From positions 5,913,501 through 5,977,500 of the forward strand of contig NC_014923.1 in NCBI RefSeq assembly GCF_000185905.1: a DNA stretch of 64,000 bases, given 5' to 3'. The translations under genes were made by a program, and so were the position numbers. Of the stretch, positions 8,673-18,313 are shown piece after piece (the first letter of the stretch is position 1; each line of letters starts with the position of its first letter). The notes below the pieces were generated by a model. It was given only the letters and a program-made list of their open reading frames with translations. It searched no databases and was not told the origin of the DNA. The stretch is from Mesorhizobium ciceri biovar biserrulae WSM1271 (GTDB lineage Bacteria; Pseudomonadota; Alphaproteobacteria; Rhizobiales; Rhizobiaceae).

Positions 8673-10343
8673 ATGGCAAAGAGAACATCTCCACTCGTGC
8701 CGTTTCAACACAAGAGGTTCCGTTCTCTGTGGTCGGCTGCATTTGTTTCGAACCTTGGCACCCTAGTCGAGGGCGTGGCTGCTGCATGGCTGATGACGAG
8801 CATTGCCACGTCGCCTGGTATGGTGGCGCTCGTCCAGTCATCGACTACGCTGCCGTACATGATCTTTTCGCTCGCAGCGGGAGCGCTCGCAGATAACTCT
8901 GATCGCCGCCGGATTATGTTGACGGCTCAACTGCTGATGGTGTGCGTTTCCGCGTCTTTGGCGTTTTTGGCCTATACCCAGGCACTCACACCCTGGACTC
9001 TGTTGAGTCTCACGTTCCTGATCGGCTGTGGTTGGGCGTTGCACGACCCATCGTGGCAAGCTTCGATGGGAGATATCCTCCCTCGCGAGCACCTATCAAG
9101 CGCAGTTGCACTTAACGGCATGAGCTACAATCTCATGCGCAGCATCGGACCGGCCATTGGTGGGCTCATTGTAGCGGCAGCCGGTGCGGCCTTTGCGTTT
9201 CTTTTCAAATTCTTTTGCTACTTCGCCCTGATCATCGCGCTCTTGCGATGGAAAACTGTACGTGCGCGACAGCCGCTTCCGCGTGAGGCTTTCGGTAGTG
9301 CGATGGGCGCCGGCTTCCGCTATGTGCTGCTGTCGCCGAACCTTCTCAAGGTGATGTGTCGGAGTTTCGTTTTCGGTCTCACCGCCATCGTCATTCTGGC
9401 TCTGCTGCCGCTCATTGCCCGAGAACAGGTGAAGGGTACTGCCATAATCTACGGCGTGATGCTCGGCTTCTTTGGCCTGGGTGCCATTTGCGGCGCGCTT
9501 CTTATCACACGGAGCCGCGAAGTTCTCACCAACGAGTGGGTCATTCGTGGCGCATTCTTTGTGCTGGCGATCATCTGCTTCTTTCTGGCATCGTGCGAAC
9601 ACGTTTGGTTGAGCTGCCTTCTCCTCATGCCGGCTGGTGCGGCCTGGCTGCAGGCATTCTCGCTGTCCAACGTGACGGTTCAGCTTTCGGCGCCACGGTG
9701 GGTGGTTGGACGAGCTCTCTCCCTCTACCAGACGGCTACATATGGCGGCATGGCGGCGGGCAGCTGGATCTGGGGTGAATTGGCGGACATCCAGGGTGTT
9801 TCCGGGGCTTTGTTCGTTGCTAGCCTCGTTCTTGTCTTCGGGGGGCTGATCGGCATTCTTCTTCACCAACCGGATTTCGAAACACTCAATCTCGACCCGA
9901 CCAATAAGTTCAGCGAACCGGCGCTGCAACTTGACCTGCGATCGCGCAGCGGACCGATCATGGCGATGGTTGATTATCGCATCGATCAGAAAGAAGTTCC
10001 AGAATTCCTCATCGTGATGACATCGTGGCGAAAAGCCCGACTCCGAGACGGTGCCAGGCAGTGGTCGCTGCTGCGCGACTTAGAAAAGCCCGGACTGTGG
10101 ACCGAGTGTTACCACGTACCAACATGGGTCGAACATTTGCGACACAACCAGAGGCAGACCCATGCCGACGCTGAAATCGCAGCGCGCCTGGACGCACTGC
10201 ACCAAGGCGATTGCCCGCCCAAATCCATCAAGATCGAACGGCAGACGTGCGGGTACACGACGACATGCCGCTTAAGCCCCACTTGGACAGGTCTTGAGCG
10301 AAAGGCCGGAAGCGGCGTCCCAAGTTCAACTTGCCAAGCCTAG
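8673..10343 (+). CDS. MFS transporter, probable exporter (3' end frameshifted)
   Basis: A major-facilitator protein of the enterobactin-exporter-like type, with about 10-12 membrane segments over residues 20-420 (from RFRSLWSAAFVSNLGTLVEG) and a cytoplasmic C-terminal domain of about 130 residues (MVDYRIDQKEVPEFLIVMTS, then WSLLRDLEKPGLWTECYHVP). ATG 8673 begins MAKRTSPLVPF. Near 10253 the frame seems shifted: the alternative frame reads VHDDMPLKPHLDRS and stops at 10297, the kind of ending I expect for this family, while the present frame runs on to 10343 with unrelated residues. The core is intact, so transport may survive. Module C lies upstream and an IS481 relic follows. The substrate is unknown. 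Confidence 0.8.
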   Translation: MAKRTSPLVPFQHKRFRSLWSAAFVSNLGTLVEGVAAAWLMTSIATSPGMVALVQSSTTLPYMIFSLAAGALADNSDRRRIMLTAQLLMVCVSASLAFLAYTQALTPWTLLSLTFLIGCGWALHDPSWQASMGDILPREHLSSAVALNGMSYNLMRSIGPAIGGLIVAAAGAAFAFLFKFFCYFALIIALLRWKTVRARQPLPREAFGSAMGAGFRYVLLSPNLLKVMCRSFVFGLTAIVILALLPLIAREQVKGTAIIYGVMLGFFGLGAICGALLITRSREVLTNEWVIRGAFFVLAIICFFLASCEHVWLSCLLLMPAGAAWLQAFSLSNVTVQLSAPRWVVGRALSLYQTATYGGMAAGSWIWGELADIQGVSGALFVASLVLVFGGLIGILLHQPDFETLNLDPTNKFSEPALQLDLRSRSGPIMAMVDYRIDQKEVPEFLIVMTSWRKARLRDGARQWSLLRDLEKPGLWTECYHVPTWVEHLRHNQRQTHADAEIAARLDALHQGDCPPKSIKIERQTCGYTTTCRLSPTWTGLERKAGSGVPSSTCQA

Positions 10344-10800
10344 GTGTTTAGTCCCGGCATTTGCTGGAGCGGATTGAGGGTGAAGCGCTCGGGCTGGGAA
10401 GCCCATGCCTTGCAGATGAACTCGTAGGGGGTGAGACCTTTGAGGTCTTGAGCCTGCGACCGAAGTTGTAGGCTGTGACGAACTCGGCAAGGTGCCGACG
10501 CAGTTGGTCGTGATCGTCGTAGTGGAAACGCTTGACCGTAGCGTCCTTGATGGTGCGGTTCATGCGCCCGACCTGGCCGTTGGTCCAAGGATGCTTTGGC
10601 TTTGTGGTTCGATGTTCGATATCGTTCCTGGCGCGGGCGAGTTCGAAGGCATGAGCCCGGAATATCTCGCCATTTGCGATCGCTTCCTTGATCAGTGGAA
10701 CGGCCGAACCGCCAGCTCCTGGCGTGGTGAACTCGCTGCCATAGCACCTACCGAAGGAATGATGAGAGGCAACCGAGACATCGGTGCGCGCAGCTTTTTC
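10340..10800 (-). pseudogene. IS481-family transposase, C-terminal relic
   Basis: The minus strand encodes the integrase-core end of an IS481-type transposase: FRAHAFELARARNDIEHRTTKP, HPWTNGQVGRMNRTIKDATV, HLAEFVTAYNFGRRLKT, then in another frame LKGLTPYEFICKAWASQPER and MPGLNT. A frameshift and loss of the N-terminal half make it inactive. Related relics lie at 56150 and 58465. Confidence 0.85.
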
Positions 10801-10892
10801 GCTGCAGGCGCGCACCGATCGAGGTGGCCATGGCCAGTCGAAGGATCTCTTGAATGTGAATGTTCACAACCCATTCCGGAGAGACCGACCAC

Positions 10893-11385
10893 GACCAGCC
10901 CAAATGTTATACCCGCCGATGCGGTGTTGGTAGCGATCGATATCGCCAAGGTCCGCAATGAAGTCCTGATTGAAGCCTCCGGCCACAAGCGCCGCAGCCG
11001 GCTGCCGGTTCTCAACACCCGCGCAGAGCATGACCGGCTGATCGAGATTCTGCAGGCGTATTGCCAACCGGTGGTCTGCGGCTTCGAAGCGACGGGCAAT
11101 TATCATCGCCCTATCGCATGGCGTTTGGCTGAGGCAGGCTTCGAGGTGCGGCTGGTGTCGTCACTGGCGCTCGCCCGAACCCGGGAGGCCTTGCACAACA
11201 GTTGGGACAAGAACGATCCCCAGGATGCGCAGGTGATCCTGCACATGCTCAGGATCCAGGCGACGCAGCGCTATCACGATCCGCTGCGCGCCGGAATAAA
11301 CAACGTACAGGAACTGTCGAAGACGCATGAGGCGATCGCCAGAGCCAAGACCGAGATCCAGCACCGCATCCGGGATCTTGTGATG
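10893..11385 (+). pseudogene. IS110-family transposase, N-terminal fragment
   Basis: The DEDD-type N-terminal domain (VLVAIDIAKVRNEVLIEASG, VVCGFEATGNYHRPIAWRLA, NSWDKNDPQDAQVILHMLRI, HEAIARAKTEIQHRIRD) is followed by abrupt loss of homology near 11385. There the plus-strand frame runs into the 3' end of an oppositely oriented serine-recombinase gene. The long open frame 10492-12000 is a chance fusion. Confidence 0.85.
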
Positions 11386-12074
11386 CGATCTGTGTGCGGT
11401 GACCCGCTCCCGTGTCCAGCGATTGCCATGCCCGGTCACCAAGCCGTTGCGGTTGAGAATGCTGGCGATCAGATCATCGCTGGCGATCAGCACCAGTTGC
11501 CGGATGGCTGCGATGATATCGGTGGAGGTGCTGCTGCGCTGTCCGCGCCGGCGCTTCGGCAGGCGCAGCTCGGTATGGGTGCCGCCAATCCAATGGATCA
11601 GCAGCACGATCTCGGAGGCATGATCGTCGAAATTGGCGACCACCTTCTGAATGACCGTGCGCACGATGCGCTTCTTGAGCCTGGCGTCCGTCGTTGGCGC
11701 CGACCAGACAGCCTGAAGGTCTGTGGCCAGCGCCGTGATGCCGTTGCCAACACAGGTGATGGCCTTGGCGTCGCGGCATCATGCGCGGCGATCTTGCTCT
11801 CGATCTCACCGACACGGATGAGTGCCTGGTTCCAACTCGCGCCGCAACCGTACCGACCTTGCCGAGGCAGACCTCGGCGACCCTCCGGTCGAAGCCGGCA
11901 CGCGCGACGCCGCCGGCGGCAGAACGGGCCGAGATCGTCGTCGATCGTCTCTACGCGAGAGCAGCCAAGCGCCGTCAGGCGATCGCGGGTCGCATACTGA
12001 AGCATGCTGCTCTCAGGATTGTGCAGGACCTGATGGGCTGACGACTGCACATACAGGATCGCTTTACGCTCCAA
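11385..12074 (-). pseudogene. large serine recombinase, internally deleted relic
   Basis: The N-terminus (ILYVQSSAHQVLHNPESSML, QYATRDRLTALGCSRVETID) matches the resolvase domain of large serine recombinases. It jumps to a distal part (WNQALIRVGEIESKIAAHDA, RIVRTVIQKVVANFDDHASE, LLIHWIGGTHTELRLPKRRR, LNRNGLVTGHGNRWTRERV) in other frames. Most of the catalytic and DNA-binding middle is missing, and the C-terminus is cut where IS110 DNA begins. Confidence 0.8.
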
Positions 12075-12279
12075 ACGTCATTTGCCCATCCTGACCCGCG
12101 GGTCCTTGCGAGGATCGTGAGCGTCCGGGTGCGGGCGTCGAGATCGCTCCACGTCACTCTGCACATTTTCTCCTGTCACATCGCCGTGCGATCACGAAGC
12201 GGATGATGCGACCCATCGGGATCAATTGACGGGGTTGCCCTCGAAGTGGGCTAACAGGCGTCTGATCTCGCCTTCAGTT

Positions 12280-12395
12280 GATCGGAGGCCGCGCTCGCGG
12301 CGATGCGGATCCTCTCTTCCGCCGAATATTGTTTGCGGGTAGCGCGGCCGATGTCCTTAATGAATTTCTCCGCCGGCTCCTTCCGTGGCCTGTAT
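12280..12395 (-). pseudogene. IS3-family OrfA fragment
   Basis: A short minus-strand stretch (KEPAEKFIKDIGRATRKQYS, AEERIRIA) matches the N-terminus of one IS3 OrfA subgroup. The helix-turn-helix that should follow is lost. It lies just downstream of the M14 peptidase gene. Confidence 0.6.
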
Positions 12396-12448
12396 GCGTT
12401 AAGCCGAGATTATCTCAATTGGCCCGGACGCCGGCCAGGCTTGGGAGA

Positions 12449-13546
12449 TCATTTTCCTGACGCAAGTGCCTCGATTGCCTGTCGATGCACCTGGTGCGAT
12501 CTCCAAGCGATCATCTCCTTCCAGTCTGACCCCTGCGGATAGTAGTGCAATTTGGTGACCTGCCGAATCTGCCGGCCCCGCTCGGAATCAACCTCTTCTG
12601 GCCGATACATGAATAACCAATGGTCGTCGCGCAGCACCGCCGTATTTAGTTTGTAAGTTCCAAATTCAAGAGCAATGTAGGTGTGCCGGCTCCCCAAGAC
12701 ACGCTCCCAAAATGCGTCTTGGGTCCCAGGTATAATTTCCGCGGAAGAATTCCCTACTTCGGGCGACGTTACAGACGTGCCAAAGATGCGGACGGCTCGC
12801 TCATAGCCGCTTAGTCCGGACGACTGCTCGCATTGCAGTTCCCCATAGCCGTAAGGGCCCAGTCCGGTGTGGTAATCTATGATGATAACCTCATCGCGGG
12901 CGGCTACGTTGAATTCGTTCGTTATTTCCTCGAGAGTTCGCCTGGCTTCGGTAGGCTCGGTTCCGCCGTAGAACAGGCCGCCCGGATGGGTGTATTGCCC
13001 TGATCCTCGCGCCTCCCGAAGTTTCAATTCGCCGTGTCTCGCTTGATATGCCGCGAACGCAATCTCAGCGCGCTTCAATCCCTCCTCGGAAATGTCCGCC
13101 GGAACGAAATGCCCGGCCAACTCCTCGTATCCAGGATTCGAGGGGAGCGGTTTGGAAAAGTCGACAAAATTCCGGTTGAGGTCAACCCCCTCCGCAGTAA
13201 CTCGGCGATCCCAGGCAAAACCGTAGCAATTCAGCGCATGAAGGAAGAGCACGGCCGTGGAGTATGGGAGACGCTTATGAAATTTGGCTTCCAAGAATAG
13301 AAGCTGCGCCGCGGACCCGATGCAACCTTCTGGCCCGTGTGTACCGGAAACCAGAACCAAGAGTTTCTTGGCGTCTGCCGGGCCGAAATACGCTGCGTCC
13401 GTGTAGAGAGCCTCACCAGAGGGTCCGTTTGTACTGCATCGGTATGCTCGCGACGTCGGCGCAGCCGCCAGGAATTTCTGCCTGGCTTCGAAATAATCGT
13501 CAGAAAAGACAACGGAGGCTAGCTCCTTTGCGCTGTCAAGATTCAT
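12449..13546 (-). CDS. M14-family metallopeptidase-like protein (DUF2817)
   Basis: A 365-residue protein of the DUF2817 branch of the zinc carboxypeptidase (M14) clan. Zinc ligands are visible as HGPEG (SGTHGPEGCIGSAAQ, near residue 70) and the distal His in IIIDYHTGLGPYGYGE (near residue 220). VDLNRNFVDF follows the usual substrate-binding Asn-Arg pattern, and ALEFGTY (near 310) supplies the candidate catalytic Glu. There is no signal peptide, so it should act in the cytoplasm on imported peptides or amino-acid conjugates. ATG 13546 is preferred over the TTG at 13555, which lies inside the GGGAG-containing leader. Module D lies 221 nt upstream, grouping it with the amidase, CocE hydrolase and peptide importer. 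Confidence 0.8.
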   Translation of the reverse strand: MNLDSAKELASVVFSDDYFEARQKFLAAAPTSRAYRCSTNGPSGEALYTDAAYFGPADAKKLLVLVSGTHGPEGCIGSAAQLLFLEAKFHKRLPYSTAVLFLHALNCYGFAWDRRVTAEGVDLNRNFVDFSKPLPSNPGYEELAGHFVPADISEEGLKRAEIAFAAYQARHGELKLREARGSGQYTHPGGLFYGGTEPTEARRTLEEITNEFNVAARDEVIIIDYHTGLGPYGYGELQCEQSSGLSGYERAVRIFGTSVTSPEVGNSSAEIIPGTQDAFWERVLGSRHTYIALEFGTYKLNTAVLRDDHWLFMYRPEEVDSERGRQIRQVTKLHYYPQGSDWKEMIAWRSHQVHRQAIEALASGK

Positions 13547-13714
13547 CGTGCTCAATCTCCCTGCTAATCATTCTGCGGCAGCAACTGAGACCCATGGCTC
13601 GATAGTTACCTCTATTTTTATGTGAGATGCCGGGGCTAAAACTTGCGGACAGTGACTATTTATCCGCTATCCTCACGCGCCGAAAGTAACGGAGCCGACA
13701 AGCTGATAAACTTT

Positions 13715-13905
13715 GTAGATGCCGCCAAGAACATGCTTTCGAACTATGACCCGTCGCGGCGATCGACGTCAAATTCAGTTTGCGGATCGACGCTATCTCG
13801 TTTTGAGATAACCTCAGAGCGGCCGTGACTTCGCGGTCCCTGCGTCCGCCTGCACAGACCGGTGCTTCTGCTGGGGGTTGAGCGGCGCGAAAAGAGCAGT
13901 TAGGC
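13715..13905. repeat. dispersed repeat R1, copy B
   Basis: Direct repeat of about 160-345, with small indels. It contains module D in the same relative position and ends where the ISAzo13 relic begins. This copy is attached to a real gene, the M14 peptidase. Confidence 0.75.
13768..13811 (-). promoter_or_regulatory. nod-box-like LysR-type module D
   Basis: Minus strand: TTATCTCAAAACGAGATAG (ATC-N9-GAT), 7 nt, ATC, 10 nt, ATTTGACG; 44 bp. TCATAG follows 17 nt after TTGACG. It lies 221 nt upstream of the M14 peptidase start. Confidence 0.75.
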
Positions 13906-14683
13906 CTCGGCTCAAAACAACCGCTGCGATTTTAATGAGCAGGGTGGTTGCGCCCGGATACCGGCTCTTGCCCAAGGTGAGCCACCAGCGTCGAACGTTT
14001 CCACCGCGAAGGCCGGTATCGTGATCGGTGCCGAGATTGACCAAGCCGGCGTTGGCCGCGATGTCATAGACGCCATAGGGAGCGACCTTGCCGTAGTGCG
14101 GGGATTTCGAAGTCATGAAAGCGTACGGGCTTCGGATCGCCTTTGCGCCGCAGCTGACGGCCACCATTCTTGAAATCGCCAACCAGTTCCTTTTTTTTGG
14201 AATCGACAGAGACGGCCGGTTGGTTGCCATCCCGGAACCGTCTGATCTTCGCGTTGATGTGTTCAAACTGCCTATCACGGTCAGGATGGGCCGCGCGCTC
14301 CCGCGTCTTCTTGTTAGCATGAAGGCTGAAGCCGAGTTCCCGCAGTAACCGGCCTACCAATTTCCGGCTTGCAGTGAAGCAGCGCTCAGGCAGAGCGCAC
14401 ACAAGATGACGTTGGCTTCAGCTGACCCACAACAGGACCGCCTCGGGATCGCACGGATCGCCGACCGCACCAGTTCCCTGAGCGCCGCCAAAAGTCCAAG
14501 CTCAGTCTCGGTCTTCGGCTTGCGACCGCCTCCCGGTCGACGAATGCGTCCAGTCCAATAGGCACTGCGCGACGCAATTCCCGAAGAGTTCAGCCTCCGT
14601 TGCCGCAAACAAGCGTCGGGCGCGCTCATACAAATAGGCGAAAGCGTTTCAAAACGCGCCTTGATCGCGGCAATGTCTATCAT
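13905..14683 (-). pseudogene. ISAzo13-family transposase relic
   Basis: Homologous pieces occur in three minus-strand frames: MIDIAAIKARFETLSP and GRIRRPGGGRKPKTETELG, then VGRLLRELGFSLHANKKTRE, HPDRDRQFEHINAKIRRFRD, PAVSVDSKKKELVGDFKNGG and VAPYGVYDIAANAGLVNLGT. Frameshifts, a missing middle segment and a truncated end make it inactive. Confidence 0.85.
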
Positions 14684-14689
14684 CCGCTT

Positions 14690-15199
14690 TGACCAACTTC
14701 TTCGAATGACTGAATCCGACCATACCGACCGCGTCTAGCCCTCAGCCACGCTCTCGACAATCGATCAACCGGAAAGGCACAGCCTCACCTCAAATTCCGA
14801 TTCGATTGTTTCGCACCGAGCCCATTAGTTGGCCACGAAAAGTAGCTCGCCGCGCCCCGTCGGCCGACCCCGGCCGGTGCGGCGTCGCCACCAGCGAGCA
14901 TCGATCATAGTGCCGGTTGCGGAACCGGGGACAATGGCATGTGATCGGGCGGCGGCGCCTGCAATGCTAGGCCAAGCTAACGGCGGCCAGCCCGCGCCCT
15001 GCGGCCGAAGCGACGACAGCGTCTTAAAGTGATACCACTTCACCCTCCGCGCCAGACGCTCCAGCGCCGCATTCTGACCAACCCGCGCTGAAATCCGCCA
15101 TTCGCCGGGCCAAACTGCACCGACCCGCCGATGCAGTCCATGAATCACAACCAGGCAATTTTGCATCGATCCCCTATAGGCGAGGCTGGCGGTGTTCAA
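14690..15199. other. intergenic stretch without recognisable gene
   Basis: A 124-codon minus-strand frame (14825-15199) has no family signature or plausible ribosome site, and its composition looks like a shadow. I see nothing else that I can name. Confidence 0.4.
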
Positions 15200-15243
15200 C
15201 CATCTAAGTTCTAGATGACTGCGATAATGATAATATTCTTGCC
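15200..15243 (+). promoter_or_regulatory. nod-box-like LysR-type module E
   Basis: CCATCTAAGTTCTAGATGA is identical at 16 of 19 positions to the left half of module C. It is followed by 7 nt, ATA, then ATATTCTTGCC at the same 44 bp distance. The right half is the most diverged of the set. It lies 175 nt upstream of the CocE/NonD hydrolase. Confidence 0.65.
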
Positions 15244-15418
15244 AACTCTTGGCCGACGGGACATGCCCTCTACCGGAACTTGGCCCTGCCCGTCATTCTA
15301 CCGCAAGCATGGCGGAGTAGGGCCGGTCGCCTGTCTTGCTTTACCCTGGTCGATCGCGGGCCTGGATCTGGAGGTGCGTGTAACCGCGCATGAACTCGCC
15401 ATACCGAGGAGGGACAGG

Positions 15419-17401
15419 ATGGTCCAAAATGCACCATACCGGCTCCGTCAGCGCTTGACGGCGACCGCTGCGGCTATCGCCAGGTCCGCAAGCGCGGTCT
15501 TAGCCACCCCTACGGGCACGGCCGCCCAAACCCCTACGAGTGAGGCTGCCCAAACCCCTACGAGTGAGGCTGCCCAAACGGGCACTGGATGGTCGAAAAC
15601 GCCCACGAATGAGGCTGCCGAAATTGGCACTGGATGGTTGAACCGGAGCGGGCAGACAGACCAGCCAGTGCCCCTTCCGAAGCCGCGTTACGAAGTAGAT
15701 GTCGAGAAGGACGTCCGCATACCGATGCATGACGGCGTCGGTCACTATGCCGACATCTATCGTCCACGCGGGGTGGCTGGCCCGCTGCCGACAATCATGA
15801 TCCGGACGCAATACAATAAGGCGGGCTATCTTCAGCCCAGTCCGTTCAGCCACCGCAGCGTGGCAGTCAGGATGTTTGCCGGCCAGGGCTTCGCGGTCGT
15901 TGTGCAGGACCTTCGCGGGCGCTTCCGTTCCGAGGGTACCTTCCATTTAGCTGAAAGCGATGCCATGGACGGCTACGACACGGTCGCCTGGATCGCTTCG
16001 CAGTCCTGGTCCAACGGCCGGGTCGGCGGTTACGGCTGCTCTGCTCTCGGCATCACTCAGGTGATGACGTCGCAACGGCGGCCGCCAGCGCTGAAGGCTG
16101 TCGTGCCGCAGGGAGCCGCTGGCGCACTGCGGTCGATGCCATGGGATGAACTGGTTTCCGGTGTTCACGATATGGGCTGCACACTGCAGTGGTTTCGCGA
16201 GTCGGCCAACCAGCGCCAAGAAGTGCTCAAGAAAGTTGATTATTGGGAGTTGCTGAAGACCCTCCCTGTTGCCGACTTGGGCGACCGGGCCGGCGGCCCG
16301 CCCAATGACTGGCGGGATTGGCACTCGCGTGAACTCGGCGGTCCTTGGTGGGGCAAGTTCGGCCTTTTCGATGAGTTCTCGCACCCCGATGTTCCGGCCC
16401 TGTTCGTCGATTCTTGGTATGACGGTACGGTTGGAGGCACGCTGGAATTGTTCGACAGGTTCCAGAAGCAGTCGTTGTCAGAGGAAGCGCGGCGGAATCA
16501 GTATGTGATCATCTCTCCCACCGGTCATTGCGAAAGCGAACAGGCCCCACCCTACATCGTGGGCCAGCGTGATGTCGGGGACAATCGGCTGGATTGGTGG
16601 TCGATCTATTTGCGCTGGTTCAATCATTGGCTGCGCGACGGTCAGGGCGGCTTCGACATGCCGCACGTCCAATACTTTTTGATTGGAGCGAACCAGTGGA
16701 AGTCATCCGACAGCTGGCCGCTGCCGGGAACACGCTTTGTGCCCTATTATTTGAGCAGCGGCGGTCATGCGAACACGAGCAAGGGTGACGGCCGGCTATC
16801 CACGGCGGCTGCGTCGGGCCCGCCTGACCGTTATCACTATGATCCTGCCGATCCCGTTATCAGCCCTGAGCCCTTCAGAGTCCCCCCGGGTCCGGGCTGC
16901 CCTGCCGAGCTTGAGTCCGCCAGCGTGTCAGTGGACCAGCGCCAGACGGATCTGCGAGACGACCGGTTGGTGTTCACCACGGAGCCGCTTCGTTCAGGCA
17001 TCGAGGTGACCGGTCCGCTGCGCGCCGTGCTCTATGTGTCATCCTCGGCGGTGGACACCGACTTCGTTGTGCAACTGAGTGACGTCTATCCCGATGGGCG
17101 GGTCTACAATCTCAGGACCGGTATCGCGCGGGCGCGCTACCGTGAAGGCTACAAGCCGTCTAAATTGATGATCCCAGGCCAAATCTATCCCATAGAGGTG
17201 AATCTGCATGCGACCGGCAATTACTTCGCGCCTGGCCACCGCATCCGCGTGCAAGTGTCGAGCAGCAGCTTCCCGCATTTCGGCCGAAACCTGAATACAG
17301 GCGGTAACAATTTGACGGAAACCAGGTGGGTCGTGGCAGAGAACACTATCTACCACGATCGCGACCATCCCTCGCAAATCATCCTTCCAATCGTGCCGTG
17401 A
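15419..17401 (+). CDS. CocE/NonD-family hydrolase (X-Pro dipeptidyl-peptidase-like)
   Basis: A 660-residue serine hydrolase. Residues 1-30 are basic then hydrophobic (RLTATAAAIARSASAVLA) and may be an export signal. A low-complexity linker with a repeated QTPTSEAA unit follows to about residue 75. The alpha/beta-hydrolase domain (VRIPMHDGVGHYADIYRPRG) has the nucleophile Ser in GGYGCSALG, Asp in DSWYDG and His in SPTGHCESEQ. The last 200 residues form the beta-sandwich domain of the family (VSVDQRQTDLRDDRLVFTTE). Members cleave acyl esters or X-Pro peptides. The start has GAGGAGGG 7 nt upstream. It stands alone behind module E, with an IS6 relic downstream. Substrate unknown. Confidence 0.85.
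   Translation: MVQNAPYRLRQRLTATAAAIARSASAVLATPTGTAAQTPTSEAAQTPTSEAAQTGTGWSKTPTNEAAEIGTGWLNRSGQTDQPVPLPKPRYEVDVEKDVRIPMHDGVGHYADIYRPRGVAGPLPTIMIRTQYNKAGYLQPSPFSHRSVAVRMFAGQGFAVVVQDLRGRFRSEGTFHLAESDAMDGYDTVAWIASQSWSNGRVGGYGCSALGITQVMTSQRRPPALKAVVPQGAAGALRSMPWDELVSGVHDMGCTLQWFRESANQRQEVLKKVDYWELLKTLPVADLGDRAGGPPNDWRDWHSRELGGPWWGKFGLFDEFSHPDVPALFVDSWYDGTVGGTLELFDRFQKQSLSEEARRNQYVIISPTGHCESEQAPPYIVGQRDVGDNRLDWWSIYLRWFNHWLRDGQGGFDMPHVQYFLIGANQWKSSDSWPLPGTRFVPYYLSSGGHANTSKGDGRLSTAAASGPPDRYHYDPADPVISPEPFRVPPGPGCPAELESASVSVDQRQTDLRDDRLVFTTEPLRSGIEVTGPLRAVLYVSSSAVDTDFVVQLSDVYPDGRVYNLRTGIARARYREGYKPSKLMIPGQIYPIEVNLHATGNYFAPGHRIRVQVSSSSFPHFGRNLNTGGNNLTETRWVVAENTIYHDRDHPSQIILPIVP
15525..15578. repeat. 24 bp tandem repeat in the CocE-like gene
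   Basis: Two perfect 24 bp copies (15525-15548 and 15549-15572) plus the start of a third encode QTPTSEAA twice. Related degenerate units (TPTNEAA, GTGW) follow. The length is a multiple of three, so slippage changes linker length without breaking the frame. Confidence 0.85.
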
Positions 17402-17455
17402 GGGGTTTTGTCCAACGGCTGAATGGGAGCGCAGGGAGGTCTGACACGAGGCCAA

Positions 17456-18180
17456 TCACGCGGCATGGATTTGGAACTGCTCGGCCAGGGATAAATTCGG
17501 ATTGAAGGCGAACCTCGCCTGTTGCTCACGCATCATGTCAACCATTTCAATGCCGTTTAGGGTGATCGCGGCTGATGCTGGTGATTTGAACCCGAGCATT
17601 GACCGGATGCGGCGCTTTATGCACCGATGGTCCTGTTCGATCCGCTTGTTCAGGCATTTAGTCTTGCGACTCCGGATCGGCTTCAGCCGACGCCCGGAAC
17701 GATCCTGCAAGCGATTTGTGACGTCACAGGAAACGATAACCTCCTGATTGGTCTTGCTACCATCGATGACGACGTGGACGGGCCGGCCATGATGTGCCAG
17801 CGCTTTTTCTGAAGACCCGGTGGGCCGAGAACAAGTCACGATGCTCGCTGAACAGAATTCGACTGCGTCGCCGACACTGTCGATGGCGCGGTAAAGATGC
17901 ATCCGTACGTCTCGTCGACTTGCCACTTCCCCGTCACGCTACGCTTGGGCCGATCGAAATGCTCCAGCAGTAGCGTGCGAACGGTCAAGCCGCAAATGGT
18001 CATCTGGTCGACGGCAATCCTCCGCTCGGCCATCATCTCCTCAAGATCACGCAGGCTGAGATTATAGGCCAGGTACCAGCGCACGCAAAGCAGGATCACT
18101 GCCTGGTCGAACTGGCGACCCTTGAACATCTAGTCCTCCGAAAATGTCGATGGGTAATTAAAACGTTGCAACACATCCTT
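17456..18180 (-). pseudogene. IS6-family transposase, frameshifted
   Basis: The N-terminal half (18129 downwards: MFKGRQFDQAVILLCVRWYL, LSLRDLEEMMAERRIAVDQM, GKWQVDETY) and C-terminal half (HVVIDGSKTNQE, RIEQDHRCIKRRIRSMLGFK, GIEMVDMMREQQARF) are typical IS6/IS26-type parts. They lie in different frames, with the shift near 17890-17910. GGATGTGTTGCAACG near 18165-18178 resembles an IS6 terminal repeat. The opposite end was not found. Confidence 0.85.
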
Positions 18181-18313
18181 CCTGCTTCGGATTGACCGCC
18201 GAGACGCCTGTCATACGTTGCGTCAGATCGCTTATTTCCGTGCGTCAGTCTATTCGAAGCTTCGATTACGGAACATTGCTCGAATTTCAGAATTGAAGCA
18301 TGTGAGGTGATAG

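Noticed and set aside
9096..9929. 277-codon minus-strand frame
   Set aside because: Antisense to the MFS gene; highly charged, low-complexity translation and no ribosome site.
10492..12000. 502-codon plus-strand frame
   Set aside because: Only its middle is a real (IS110) sequence; both ends are antisense to IS481 and serine-recombinase relics.
14825..15199. 124-codon minus-strand frame as a gene
   Set aside because: No signature, no ribosome site, and composition like a random GC-rich frame.
15525..15578. Short tandem repeat as a CRISPR array
   Set aside because: The two 24 bp units are adjacent without spacers and in frame inside a hydrolase gene.
18164..18189. Relation of the IS6 end (GTTGCAACACATCCTTC) to the ATP-grasp upstream element
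   Set aside because: A 17 nt partial match only; the rest of the element does not align, so common origin is not supported.
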